Shown here piece after piece: positions 17,531-25,699 of a DNA stretch of 42,863 nt; positions within the stretch are counted from its first letter, which is position 1; every line of letters begins with the position of its first letter. A program made the position numbers and the translations under genes. Source of the DNA: an uncultured Methanomicrobiales archaeon (GTDB lineage: Archaea; Halobacteriota; Methanomicrobia; Methanomicrobiales; Methanospirillaceae); assembly GCA_903900025.1 (NCBI GenBank), contig CAIULN010000018.1, forward strand, positions 1-42,863. The letters run 5' to 3'. The notes under the pieces are model-generated. The model made no database searches. It was not told where the DNA came from and was given only the letters and a program-made list of their open reading frames with translations.

Positions 17531-18127
17531 ATGAATGCCAATCTGGTTCTTGGAATTGTCCTGCTGGCGCTGACAGGCATCGTGAGCGCGGAAACAGCAG
17601 GAAAAGCGGACCTGAGCGGGGACGTGCATATTCCGCCGACTCTTGAACTGACAACATCAGGAAGTATTACCAACTGGGTATTAGAACCTGATAGTTTGAG
17701 CTATAACGCAAAAACAGGGGTTACAATTACGGTCACAAGTAATGGAAATGTCGATGGCTATCATGTATCCGTGGCTGATAAACTGGATCCACTTCAAACA
17801 GGTGGTGTCTCAAAACCAGCGGGAACAGCAGGTCACATGAGTACGTATTGTGGTTCAGATCCCACGGATTACTGTGGAGTTGGCAAACTCACAAACCCTG
17901 TTGAAATTGATGACTTTTCCTTTGATCCTGAGGGGTCATATTTTGTTCATGTGTGGGTAAGCGGTGCAGATCAGGAATTATATCATAATAATTATGAACA
18001 ATATGGAGTACCGGTCAACTATACTCCAACGTTCGAGCAAATCGTCGGACCTGATGATAAACCTGCACGCTGGTATGGGTCGACCGGTTACCGGATAATC
18101 CTGACCTTCACCGCCACACCGAACTAA
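17531..18127 (+). CDS. WxL-like secreted protein, paralogue 2
   Basis: Exported protein of 198 residues, tandem copy of the preceding gene. The signal peptide is MNANLVLGIVLLALTGIVSA. The mature start GKADLSGDVHIPPTLELTTS is followed by TNWVLEP (Trp49-x-Leu51), VTITVTSNGNVDGYHVSVAD, and the last strand GYRIILTFTATPN. Layout and final motif resemble the WxL domain, with Tyr or Phe where the second Trp would be. Two cysteines lie close together in the middle. Tandem copies with separate promoters and terminators suggest high or alternative expression. The surface location is inferred from the signal peptide, and the partner may be the anchored protein encoded next. Confidence 0.75.
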   Translation: MNANLVLGIVLLALTGIVSAETAGKADLSGDVHIPPTLELTTSGSITNWVLEPDSLSYNAKTGVTITVTSNGNVDGYHVSVADKLDPLQTGGVSKPAGTAGHMSTYCGSDPTDYCGVGKLTNPVEIDDFSFDPEGSYFVHVWVSGADQELYHNNYEQYGVPVNYTPTFEQIVGPDDKPARWYGSTGYRIILTFTATPN

Positions 18128-18140
18128 ACACAATGAGTAT

Positions 18141-18175
18141 GCCGGGATCCATGCCGGCACCCCAACCTTTTTCCT
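18141..18175 (+). terminator. Hairpin and T-run after paralogue 2
   Basis: The arms GCCGG (18141-18145) and CCGGC (18154-18158) are followed by CCCAACC and TTTTT, matching the site after paralogue 1. Confidence 0.5.
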
Positions 18176-18200
18176 CATCCTGAACAGAGCAATCCTCAGG

Positions 18201-19238
18201 ATGATGACGATGCGTTCCGTTCTTATACGCTACAACCGGATTCTGCCCTGTACTGCCCTCCTTGTCATGCTCGCCGCCCTTCTCTGCACCCCGGCAAGCG
18301 CCGGGATCGCGGTTGCAGGAGCGAAGTACATGGGCGAGATCGCACCGGGCGAGACGTATGTCCACACTATAACCGTCAGCACCAAACCGACCGATGCTGC
18401 CATGGATATCGTGATCGACGTCATGGGGTTTGGTCAGGGGGCTGATCGGGGCTATACAACACTCCCTGCCATCCAGGACACCGGGCAGTACAGCGCCCGC
18501 CCGTTCATCACGCTCGATGCCAGCTCGTTCACACTCAAGCCGGGCGAATCAAAGACTGTGAAGGCAACGATAGCGGTACCGAAGAACGCGGGTGCCGGCG
18601 GGCGGTACGCGATGATCTATATCCACACCAAGCCCGGCGGCGGGGGGACGACCGGCGTAGCCGCTGCGATTGGGGTGCCGGTGATGGTGACCATCAAGGG
18701 GCAGCCGGTCACCGAGACGGGATCAATCACGGATATCAAAGCGGTGACGAGATCTGACGGGAAGACAGCAATCGTCACGAAGTTCCGGCATACCGGCAAC
18801 CATCACTATTACGGGGCGACGAATGCCGTAACGGTGACCGACGCTGCCGGCAAAGAGGTCGCGACGGTAACGCTCGATCCATCGGCAACCGCGATCATCC
18901 CGGGAGCGACGGTCACGTTCGAAGCGGTAACGCCAACCCCGCTTGTGCCGGGCACGTACACCGCGGAATCGAAAGTCACGCTCCCGTCCGGAACCGTGCT
19001 TGACACAAAAAAGATGCCCGTTGAGGTTGCCGCCGCTCCTGCCGGGGAAGCACCCGCAGGAACTGCCTCACTGGCAACTCCAGGCACCGGCACCGGAAAA
19101 GGTTCCGGCGGGGCGGATATCGTGCAGGGTACCGTTGCAGCGCCAGGCGCAAATGCGACGTATTCTCCGGGTCCCTCACCGCTGATCATCTGCGGGATGC
19201 TTGCGGCAGCTCTCCTGCTGTGGTGCAGGAAACAATAA
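18201..19238 (+). CDS. DUF916/DUF3324-like anchored surface protein
   Basis: Exported, C-terminally anchored protein of 345 residues. A signal peptide ends near CTPASA-G (about 34). Domain 1 (about 35-175) is Ig-like: GEIAPGETYVHTITVSTKPTDA, FTLKPGESKTVKATI, GRYAMIYIHTKPG. Domain 2 (about 177-275) has GSITDIKAV, TKFRHTGNHHYYG, a strand with TDAAGKEVATV, IIPGATVTFEA and LVPGTYTAE. This order follows the DUF916-DUF3324 pair of Gram-positive WxL-interacting proteins. A Gly/Pro-rich linker and one final helix (PLIICGMLAAALLLWCRKQ) anchor it. It lies directly after the two WxL-like genes. The domain match is by eye and moderate. Confidence 0.78.
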   Translation: MMTMRSVLIRYNRILPCTALLVMLAALLCTPASAGIAVAGAKYMGEIAPGETYVHTITVSTKPTDAAMDIVIDVMGFGQGADRGYTTLPAIQDTGQYSARPFITLDASSFTLKPGESKTVKATIAVPKNAGAGGRYAMIYIHTKPGGGGTTGVAAAIGVPVMVTIKGQPVTETGSITDIKAVTRSDGKTAIVTKFRHTGNHHYYGATNAVTVTDAAGKEVATVTLDPSATAIIPGATVTFEAVTPTPLVPGTYTAESKVTLPSGTVLDTKKMPVEVAAAPAGEAPAGTASLATPGTGTGKGSGGADIVQGTVAAPGANATYSPGPSPLIICGMLAAALLLWCRKQ

Positions 19239-19252
19239 CCAATACCTTCTTT

Positions 19253-19825
19253 TCAGAACTTTTCCCGGGGGGCCTGATCCTCGCGCATGTTATTCTCCAT
19301 CGTCCAGAACCATGCCTCGCCGTGAGCGACGCGGAAGATCGCAAGCTTCGCATCCTTCGGGACTGCTTTCATAAGGTCTGCAACCCATGGCCGGTCCTTA
19401 AAGAGATGCTCTTCGAGCGCCTTATCCTCCAGAAACTCGACCTTTCCGGTGACCCGCATCATCCTTCCGGCACCCCGTTCCCCCAATTGCATAGAAGCAG
19501 AGCTCGACTTTCGGGTTTTTCTTCAGGAAACTCGATGATCACATCCACAAACGTGGTGAGCTGGGAGAGGATCTGCGGGTCGAGCCCTTTCTCGACCGCA
19601 GGGAAGATCCCTGAAATATCCATCAGGCGGAGCTTGTTGGTCACAAAATGGATGAACTTGCTGATATTTGGCGACGAGGTAGACCAGCATGGTGCTGATC
19701 GAGTCATAGAGGATGCAGACCTTTTTGCCGGACAGCTGTTTGAAGAGTTCAGTCACCGCGATTCCCATGTCGGTTACGTTCGCAGGATTGTTCACGTACC
19801 GCACGACGCCCGGCTGACATGGCAT
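19253..19825 (-). pseudogene. Chimeric gene remnant: RecA-like piece joined to a PNPOx-like piece
   Basis: Protein-like sequence jumps between frames. From 19825 leftward, GVVRYVNNPANVTDMGIAV and ILYDSISTMLVYL resemble the middle of archaeal RAD55/KaiC-like ATPases. The frame then changes near 19665 to SKFIHFVTNKLRLMDISGIF and QLTTFVDVIIEF, the end of the same family. At about 19530 a third frame gives KKNPKVELCFYAIG, and near 19490 a fourth segment continues with RMMRVTGKVEFLED and FWTMENN, the C-terminal half of a pyridoxamine-phosphate-oxidase-like flavin protein. Both parents lack their N-termini. Two broken genes fused by a deletion, with further frameshifts, explain it best. No function is expected. 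Confidence 0.7.
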
Positions 19826-19841
19826 GAAAGAGCCCGTACCA

Positions 19842-20732
19842 CTATCCTGCCTCTTTCATTGAAAGTACTATCCGCCTGAACGCAGGGGGATACGAGAGGT
19901 ATCCTTTCTCGCGGAGGGGATCGCAGAAGATGAGGGATGACCCGACCTTCTCCACGGTCATGATAGAGGAATAAAACCTGACCCGCCGCACCTCAGCGAT
20001 GCCAAGGTACGGTGCAACTTCACGGGCATTTGTATTCCTGAACTTTTCAATCACCTCGCCCCCGGAAAATCCACAAAAGACCGTGTAGTACCTGACCGTG
20101 AAGGCAGCATCATCTTCCGTGATCACCAGCCACCGGAACGGGTTGATTGTCGGCACCCTCCGCCCCGGAACCATGACCCTGACATACAGGAACGCACCTG
20201 TCCGGCAGGCAAGGTAGAGGACAATGATCGCGGCATAGAGCGTGAGTCCGGAGATGATTGGTACGCGGTTGACAACAATCGGCACCGAAATACCGACGGC
20301 AGCGCCCATCACAAGCAGGCTGGGCCCGGGGAGGATACCCGGCGTGTATTTCCTGTCAGAGAACGGGGCGAGGATTGGAATACCCGGGCAGGCCAAAATG
20401 TCGAGGAACAGGTGCAGGAGAGCGCCACCAAGGACGAGGGCGAATGCTGCAATGACGGAGCCGTAATTGAATGAGGAAGGGACGATACCGGCGATGCTGA
20501 TCCCAAGGATTGAGAGGCACGCGAGCGCTGACATGACGACAGCCCCTGCGATGCTATGCGCAATGCCGCCATGCGTACAGAGGTAGAAGCGGGGGGATCG
20601 GTCGGAAACCAACGAAAAGAAGATGTCTGCATCGGGGATGACCGCACCGATGACGGCGAACGGGATGAAATTCGGCAGCCCGAGTGCAAGGAGGATGATG
20701 GCGGCGATGAGTGCATGGGAGAGGGCATCCAC
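19842..20732 (-). CDS. YdjM-like membrane-bound metal-dependent hydrolase
   Basis: Membrane protein of the LexA-binding, inner-membrane metal-dependent hydrolase family, 296 residues. The diagnostic start is VDALSHALIAAIILLALG; the first residue is a GTG here. Then come IPDADIFFS, HGGIAHSIAGAV and a second histidine-rich helix, GALLHLFLDIL. These His and Asp residues are the presumed metal site. Several more helices follow, then a soluble C-terminal part of about 110 residues. The GTG at 20732 matches the usual family start. The longer open frame would run through the tRNA-His gene. The substrate is unknown. Confidence 0.8.
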   Translation of the reverse strand: MDALSHALIAAIILLALGLPNFIPFAVIGAVIPDADIFFSLVSDRSPRFYLCTHGGIAHSIAGAVVMSALACLSILGISIAGIVPSSFNYGSVIAAFALVLGGALLHLFLDILACPGIPILAPFSDRKYTPGILPGPSLLVMGAAVGISVPIVVNRVPIISGLTLYAAIIVLYLACRTGAFLYVRVMVPGRRVPTINPFRWLVITEDDAAFTVRYYTVFCGFSGGEVIEKFRNTNAREVAPYLGIAEVRRVRFYSSIMTVEKVGSSLIFCDPLREKGYLSYPPAFRRIVLSMKEAG

Positions 20733-20815
20733 AGGAGAGGGTTGCAGGTGAGGAGAGAAAAGGATTGGGGATGACGCAGTCAGGCAGACTTTTTTTTTTA
20801 AAAAGAGACAAAGAA

Positions 20816-20888
20816 GGCCAGGGCCGAGATTCGAACCCGGGTCGGGGGATCCACAGTCCCCTAGGATAACCAACTACCCCACCCTGGC
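20816..20888 (-). tRNA. tRNA-His (GTG anticodon)
   Basis: Cloverleaf on the minus strand. The acceptor is GCCAGGG paired with CCCTGGC, the anticodon stem GGGGA/TCCCC closes the loop CTGTGGA with GTG at 34-36, and the T-arm has GGTTCGAATC. The discriminator is C (20816), as in histidine tRNAs. The base before position 1 is T, so the essential G-1 is not in the DNA and must be added after transcription, presumably by a Thg1-type enzyme. CCA is not encoded. A TATA-like CCTTAAAG lies about 35 bases upstream, and a T-run lies downstream near 20795-20805. Confidence 0.93.
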
Positions 20889-21179
20889 AAATTCCTTTTT
20901 ACATTGGCAGTGGTCGCACTTTAAGGTATCCTTGTGAAAAACGGGAAAAATTCACGCCGTATGTGATCTTCCCCTCCGCTCCCCTTTGCCAGGGAGGAAA
21001 AAACACCGGGCGTTGACCCCTTTCGGTGACTATTAATATCCGCACTTGTCCAGTAATGATCAGGTTGGCATGGACGGTTTATCCGTAGTATCATAACGTC
21101 ACAGGACTGCACCTTTTTTTGTGCGGCGACGGAGGTTTCGCGCCGGCGATGCGTGTCCTGCGATGGACCGGTGTTGGCA
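20889..21179. promoter_or_regulatory. tRNA-His / infB intergenic region
   Basis: Divergent promoter region of 291 bases without a gene. The minus strand carries the tRNA-His TATA-like site at about 20920-20930. On the plus strand, ACTATTAATATCC near 21029-21041 may be the infB TATA box, giving a leader of about 110 bases. In-frame GTG and TTG codons at 21153-21176 are alternative infB starts. Confidence 0.4.
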
Positions 21180-22958
21180 ATGGCGCAGAATCCAAAAATC
21201 CGTACACCCATCGTCTGCGTGATGGGGCACGTAGACCACGGCAAGACATCGCTTTTGGACCGGATCCGCGGCTCATCGGTGGTTTCGTCCGAGGAAGGGT
21301 CGATCACCCAGCACATCGGTGCCACGGTCGTCCCCATTGAGGCAATCCGGGCGATGAGCGGCAGCATGGAAAAAGTGCGGATCAATATTCCCGGTCTTTT
21401 GTTCATCGATACACCGGGCCACCACGCCTTCACCACGCTGCGGGCACGCGGCGGAGCGCTTGCCGACATGGCGATCCTTGTCGTGGATATCACGCAGGGG
21501 TTCCAGCCGCAGACCATCGAGGCACTCCAGATCCTGCGGAACTGCAAAACACCGTTTGTAATCGCAGCGACAAAGATCGACAGGATCCATGGCTGGAGGG
21601 TGAACACCGGCGAGACCTTTGTATCTTCGTTTGCCAAGCAGAACGAGCGGGTCAAAGGTGATGTGGAGCACAAGACCTACGAGATCGTGGGCAGGCTCGG
21701 CGAACTCGGGTTCTCTGCTGACCGGTTCGACAGGGTCGCCGACTTCCAGCGCAACCTCGCGATTGTGCCGGTCAGCGCCCATACCGGTGAGGGCATCCCT
21801 GACCTGCTCCTTGTCATGATCGGGCTTGCCCAGCGCTACATGGGGGAGGAACTTACCTTGGTTGTCGAAGGCCCTGGCGCCGGTACTGTTCTTGAGGTAA
21901 AAGAGGAGCGTGGGCTCGGGATGACGCTGGACGTGATCCTGTTTGACGGCACACTCTCCATCGGCGACGAGATCGCGGTCGCTGCAAAAGATGATGTGGT
22001 TGTGACCAAAGTGCGGTCGCTGTTACAGCCCCGCCCGATGAAGGAGATCCTTGTTGAGGACCGGTTCGAACGCGTGAAGTCAGTCGTTGCAGCAGCGGGA
22101 ATCAAGGTCACGGCGCCGAACCTTGAAGGGGTACTCGCAGGTTCCCCGCTCTTTGTCATCCGCGGCAACCGGGACGAGGTCGAATCAAGGATCAAAAAGG
22201 AGATGAGCGAGATCCATGTCAACCTCGCCGATGAGGGGCTCGTGATCAAGGCAGACACGATCGGGGCGCTGGAAGCGCTCTGCAAGGAACTGGAAGCAAA
22301 AGAGATCGGTGTGATGCGGGCAGAGGTCGGGGCGGTGAGCCGGCACGACCTGATCGAGACCGAGACGATCAAAAACCCGTACTACCGCGCCCTGCTCTGC
22401 TTCAACACCCCGATCCTCCCTGACGCTGCAGAGATGATTAAAAATCCGCTCTACACGCAGGTCCGGGTCTTTGACGGAAAGGTGATCTACCAGCTGATCG
22501 ACCAGTATGTTGCATGGCGGGACGAACAGAAGCGCCTTGCCGAACAAAAAAAATTCGAACATATCGTCATGCCGGCAAAGATCCGCCTGCTTCCTGACTG
22601 CGTTTTCCGGCAGAGCAATCCTGCCGTTGTCGGGGTACGGGTGCTCGGCGGCAAGCTGCGCAGCGATGTCGGTCTGGTCAAACTGGACGGCAAAAAAATC
22701 GGGCACCTAAAGACCATGCAGATGCGCAGCGAGACCATCCGCGAAGCGGACGCGGGACAGGAAGTGGCGATCTCGATTGAGGGGGCAACAGTCGGGCGTC
22801 AGGTAAGCGTGGGAGATGACCTCTTTGTGGACATCCCCGAACGGCACGTAAAAGTGCTCGAGCGGGAAATGATGAAAACGTTAAACCCCGCGGCACAGGA
22901 TGTGCTCGCCGAGTTCACGAAGATGCGGCGCAAGGCGGATCCCTTCTGGGGTAAATAA
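21180..22958 (+). CDS. infB: Translation initiation factor aIF5B
   Basis: GTPase that promotes ribosomal subunit joining; archaeal homologue of IF2 and eIF5B, 592 residues from the ATG at 21180 (MAQNPKIRTPIV). G1 GHVDHGKT, G2 GSITQHIGAT, G3 DTPGHHAF, G4 ATKIDRIHGW and the G5 region PVSAHTGEG are intact. Domains II, III and IV follow, with the end FTKMRRKADPFWGK. No intein is present, although this gene hosts inteins in some archaea. In-frame upstream GTG and TTG codons from 21153 are less likely starts. It is followed 138 bases later by rps6e, the usual archaeal neighbour. Confidence 0.97.
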   Translation: MAQNPKIRTPIVCVMGHVDHGKTSLLDRIRGSSVVSSEEGSITQHIGATVVPIEAIRAMSGSMEKVRINIPGLLFIDTPGHHAFTTLRARGGALADMAILVVDITQGFQPQTIEALQILRNCKTPFVIAATKIDRIHGWRVNTGETFVSSFAKQNERVKGDVEHKTYEIVGRLGELGFSADRFDRVADFQRNLAIVPVSAHTGEGIPDLLLVMIGLAQRYMGEELTLVVEGPGAGTVLEVKEERGLGMTLDVILFDGTLSIGDEIAVAAKDDVVVTKVRSLLQPRPMKEILVEDRFERVKSVVAAAGIKVTAPNLEGVLAGSPLFVIRGNRDEVESRIKKEMSEIHVNLADEGLVIKADTIGALEALCKELEAKEIGVMRAEVGAVSRHDLIETETIKNPYYRALLCFNTPILPDAAEMIKNPLYTQVRVFDGKVIYQLIDQYVAWRDEQKRLAEQKKFEHIVMPAKIRLLPDCVFRQSNPAVVGVRVLGGKLRSDVGLVKLDGKKIGHLKTMQMRSETIREADAGQEVAISIEGATVGRQVSVGDDLFVDIPERHVKVLEREMMKTLNPAAQDVLAEFTKMRRKADPFWGK

Positions 22959-23096
22959 GGATTTTTTTTACGCGAGGATTTAATAGAGTATCCAGCGTAG
23001 TAGATGGGTACTTCTCATGAGTGAGCGGCAGCGCCGATAACCAAGAGATGACCCATGTCCCGGACGAGGGGCACGGGAATTTACAGGAGTTTTCAC

Positions 23097-23561
23097 ATGG
23101 TGGAGTTCAAGGTCGTTGTTTCAGACCCAAAGACAGGACGCGCCTATAACGTCGATGCAAGCGGAGGGGCGGCGGGTGCAATTGTTGGTAAAAAGATCGG
23201 GGACGAAGTGGACGCCGGTCCGCTGGGACTTTCAGGCTATAAACTAAAGATTACCGGCGGGTCTGACCGGACCGGCACGCCGGCAAACAAGAGCCTTCCC
23301 GGTGCAGGCAGAAAGAAGCTCCTTGTCGCCAAAGGCACCACGGGGTTCCACCCGAAGATGGAGGGGCAGCGCAGGAGAAAGACGCTGCGCTCAAAGGAGA
23401 TCACTTCGGACTTTGTACAGGTGAATGCCAAGATCACTGCTTATGGCGACAAAGCTCTCGAGGAGATATTCCCGGCAAAACCTGCCGATGACAAGAAGGC
23501 AGGTGCAGAAAAACCAGCTGAGAAAGCTCCCGCAAAGAAAGCTGCTGAAAAGAAGGCGTAA
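23097..23561 (+). CDS. rps6e: Ribosomal protein S6e
   Basis: Small-subunit ribosomal protein of 154 residues. The family core MVEFKVVVSDPKTGRAYNV is followed by GKKIGDEVDAG, KITGGSDRTGTPANKSLPG and RRRKTLRSKEI. The ATG at 23097 follows CAGGAG by seven bases. The last 30 residues form a Lys/Ala/Pro-rich tail (AEKPAEKAPAKKAAEKKA) that is longer than the compact archaeal S6e and probably disordered and RNA-binding. It lies downstream of infB on the same strand. Confidence 0.97.
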   Translation: MVEFKVVVSDPKTGRAYNVDASGGAAGAIVGKKIGDEVDAGPLGLSGYKLKITGGSDRTGTPANKSLPGAGRKKLLVAKGTTGFHPKMEGQRRRKTLRSKEITSDFVQVNAKITAYGDKALEEIFPAKPADDKKAGAEKPAEKAPAKKAAEKKA

Positions 23562-23565
23562 TACA

Positions 23566-24030
23566 TTATTTATTCTTTTTTACACTGGTTTTCAGCGCCT
23601 CAAGTTTGTCTGCAAAGGGGACATTGTGCCGCTTTGCGATGACCACAACTGCTGCTTCTGGCAGCAGGTTGCCATCAAAACCCTGCCTGATGAGGCGGTT
23701 CATTTCGGCGACAACCTCGGTCTCCTCTTTTTTTTGTTCCCGTGCGATCCGCCCGATCAACTCCTGCAAAGGATCTCTTGTCTCAAAAATTGCCGAGGTG
23801 GGTTTGAACCCGACCGGGATGGTGACGCCGGATATATCGAATTTCGGTGAAAAAACGCCATTGTCCTGTACAAGAAGCCCCTCCTCCTCCGCGTTCTTTA
23901 ACAGGAGGTTCGCCTGTTCTGTGCTCATCCACTTGCGGTCTAGAGCAAAGTAGTAGACAAGCTCGTTCTTCCGCATCGCTGCCTTTCTCGAATGCCGGAA
24001 CGGTGCCGCAATGGTGATTTTCAGGGTCAC
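23566..24030 (-). CDS. DUF2240 family protein
   Basis: Archaeal conserved protein of 154 residues, function unknown. It begins MTLKITIAAPFRHSRKAAM, the typical DUF2240 start. LDRKWMSTEQANLLLKNAEEEGLL resembles a winged-helix-like segment, and FDISGVTIPVGFKPTSA is the most conserved part. The C-terminal half is helical (IGRIAREQKKEETEVVAEMNRL) and ends in Lys-rich sequence. It starts two bases after the stop of the upstream minus-strand gene, so it is co-transcribed with rps8e and an orphan. The context suggests a translation-linked role. Confidence 0.85.
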   Translation of the reverse strand: MTLKITIAAPFRHSRKAAMRKNELVYYFALDRKWMSTEQANLLLKNAEEEGLLVQDNGVFSPKFDISGVTIPVGFKPTSAIFETRDPLQELIGRIAREQKKEETEVVAEMNRLIRQGFDGNLLPEAAVVVIAKRHNVPFADKLEALKTSVKKNK

Positions 24031-24032
24031 GT

Positions 24033-24449
24033 CTATTTCCCAAGAAGGATATTCTTCATGTCAAGCGCGTCAAGCCCGGCAGGGTTTCCTTCCTTTGCGA
24101 TATCCACATCAGTGTACTTGATGCGATCGGTGAGCCGGACAAAAAACGCGTCGTTTGCGATCGGCACCCTGCCGCCACCCCGGAGAGCGATCGCCAGCAC
24201 CGAAATGTGCAGGTCAAGTGCTTCTGTTATTGTTCCAGGACGCAGCACTTCCGGTGTGATATCTCCGAATGTTGCACGGTCGATCGCCACTTCCACCCTT
24301 GTCTTAACCCTGACCAGCTCCTTGCCGGAGGTCTTGGTTGTTTCGGTGCCATCGAGCGATGCAATATGTTTGATGGCATCCGGAAACGACAAACCCATGG
24401 CAAACGAGAGGTCCACCTTCTGCGGGAACCGGTAATAGATCCTTCGCAT
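24033..24449 (-). CDS. Conserved hypothetical protein in the rps8e operon
   Basis: Not recognised; 138 residues. The start MRRIYYRFPQKVDLSFAMGL is followed by a segment rich in charged strands (ELVRVKTRVEVAIDRATFG), then GTITEALDLHISVLAIALRGGG and FFVRLTDRIKYTDVDIAKEG. It has no signal, membrane helix or cysteine cluster. It looks soluble, alpha/beta, and under protein-coding constraint. It lies 55 bases after rps8e and two bases before the DUF2240 gene. Confidence 0.75.
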   Translation of the reverse strand: MRRIYYRFPQKVDLSFAMGLSFPDAIKHIASLDGTETTKTSGKELVRVKTRVEVAIDRATFGDITPEVLRPGTITEALDLHISVLAIALRGGGRVPIANDAFFVRLTDRIKYTDVDIAKEGNPAGLDALDMKNILLGK

Positions 24450-24504
24450 AGCTTCAATGTGGGAAATACAAGAGAAAAAAGGTGCTGGTTGAAAGTGGTA
24501 TTAC

Positions 24505-24882
24505 TTACGCCAGCAGCACCGCGTTGATGACGCCGTCCTGTCCGGGGCGGCTTAGAATTCGGGCGCGTCCGATCTCGGTCTTGATGATGGCGCCCTTGGT
24601 GAGAAGGTTTCTCCTGACATAGTTCGGGTTTGCACTGTTCTCATCAACTTTCTCGATCTTTGCTCTCTTTGTCTCGCCGTTTGACGGATTTGTTACATTT
24701 GCGTACAATAAACGCAGGGCACGCACCTTCTCGTTGGCTCCAGTGGTACGCATAATCTTTCTCTTGTCGTCACCGATATGGGTATCAGCGGGGGACAGGC
24801 CGATCTCGGTCTTCTTCTTTCCCTGCGCCGGGCGGATGCGACCGCCGGTTACCTTCCGAACTGATCTTCCTTGCCAGAGCAT
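24505..24882 (-). CDS. rps8e: Ribosomal protein S8e
   Basis: Archaeal small-subunit ribosomal protein of 125 residues. The start MLWQGRSVRKVTGGRIRPA matches the family, followed by KKKTEIGLSPADTHIG, an ANVTNPSNGETKRAKI core, ANPNYVRRNLLTKGAII, and an end with ARILSRPGQDGVINAVLL. The ATG at 24882 is used; the open frame runs on to 24948 but the extra residues are not family-like. It is the first gene of a three-gene leftward operon. Confidence 0.96.
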   Translation of the reverse strand: MLWQGRSVRKVTGGRIRPAQGKKKTEIGLSPADTHIGDDKRKIMRTTGANEKVRALRLLYANVTNPSNGETKRAKIEKVDENSANPNYVRRNLLTKGAIIKTEIGRARILSRPGQDGVINAVLLA

Positions 24883-25037
24883 GAATGAACCCCGTTGTAT
24901 CATGTGTCTTCGGGTATCGAGCACGAAAATCCCACGGGGGATGTTCATACAACCCTCCTCTGACCATCGGCCACGGGGGTGTTTATCCCGAAGAGCGTGC
25001 TGTATATATTCCCTTTCCAGTTATTTAACAGCTGCGT

Positions 25038-25685
25038 TCAGCGGAGGATCTCGTCGAGCAGGGGTGCGACGCCGTCACCGGTCTTTAAGTTTGTCCTGAA
25101 AACTTTCATGGCAGGGTTGTACCGGTGCATGTCCGATTCCATCCGGTCGAGGTTGGCGCCGACCAGCGGTGCTAGGTCGACCTTGTTGATCACGCCTATC
25201 GTGCAGTCACGGAACATCATCGGGTGCTTATTCACGACATCATCACCTTCCGTTGAACTGACGATCACGATCCGTTTTTCCGCGCCCAGTTTGAAGTCCG
25301 TGGGGCAGACCATGTTGCCGACATTCTCGATGAACAGCACGTCAATCTCATCGAGCGGCAGGTGGTCGATCGCATGTTCCACAAGGTGTGCATCGAGATG
25401 GCATTCCCTGCCGGTATTTGCATTATAGGCAGGGATTCCAAGGGATTTGATCCGTTTGAAGTCATCATCGCCGTACACGTCCCCTGCAATCGCCCCCGCC
25501 CGGCTCCCTTTTTTGACCAGCAGCGGCACGATACGTTCGATGAGGGCGGTCTTGCCCGAACCAATCGCCCCCAAAAGGTCAAATGCCCGTACCCCATGCT
25601 CCCTGAGGTGTTCCGCATTATGATCCGCGATCTTCGTGTTGACGTCGTAGACATCCTTCTCGATCCTGACGTCGATATGGTGCAT
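25038..25685 (-). CDS. hypB: Hydrogenase nickel incorporation GTPase HypB
   Basis: Nickel-delivering GTPase for [NiFe] hydrogenase maturation, acting with HypA in the cytoplasm, 215 residues. The P-loop is GAIGSGKT. Other landmarks are GDVYGDDDF, the metal-site region TGRECHLDAHLVEHAI (Cys-His pair), IENVGNMVCP, STEGDDVVNKHP and the base-specifying NKVDL. There is no N-terminal His-rich nickel store. The ATG at 25685 (MHHIDVRIEKD) is the family start. It is divergent from srp19 with only 54 bases between, and their promoters overlap. Confidence 0.95.
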   Translation of the reverse strand: MHHIDVRIEKDVYDVNTKIADHNAEHLREHGVRAFDLLGAIGSGKTALIERIVPLLVKKGSRAGAIAGDVYGDDDFKRIKSLGIPAYNANTGRECHLDAHLVEHAIDHLPLDEIDVLFIENVGNMVCPTDFKLGAEKRIVIVSSTEGDDVVNKHPMMFRDCTIGVINKVDLAPLVGANLDRMESDMHRYNPAMKVFRTNLKTGDGVAPLLDEILR

Positions 25686-25699
25686 GCACTCAGGTAGGA

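Noticed and set aside
20733-20873. N-terminal extension of the YdjM-like protein
   Set aside because: It would read through the tRNA-His gene. The GTG at VDALSHA matches the family start.
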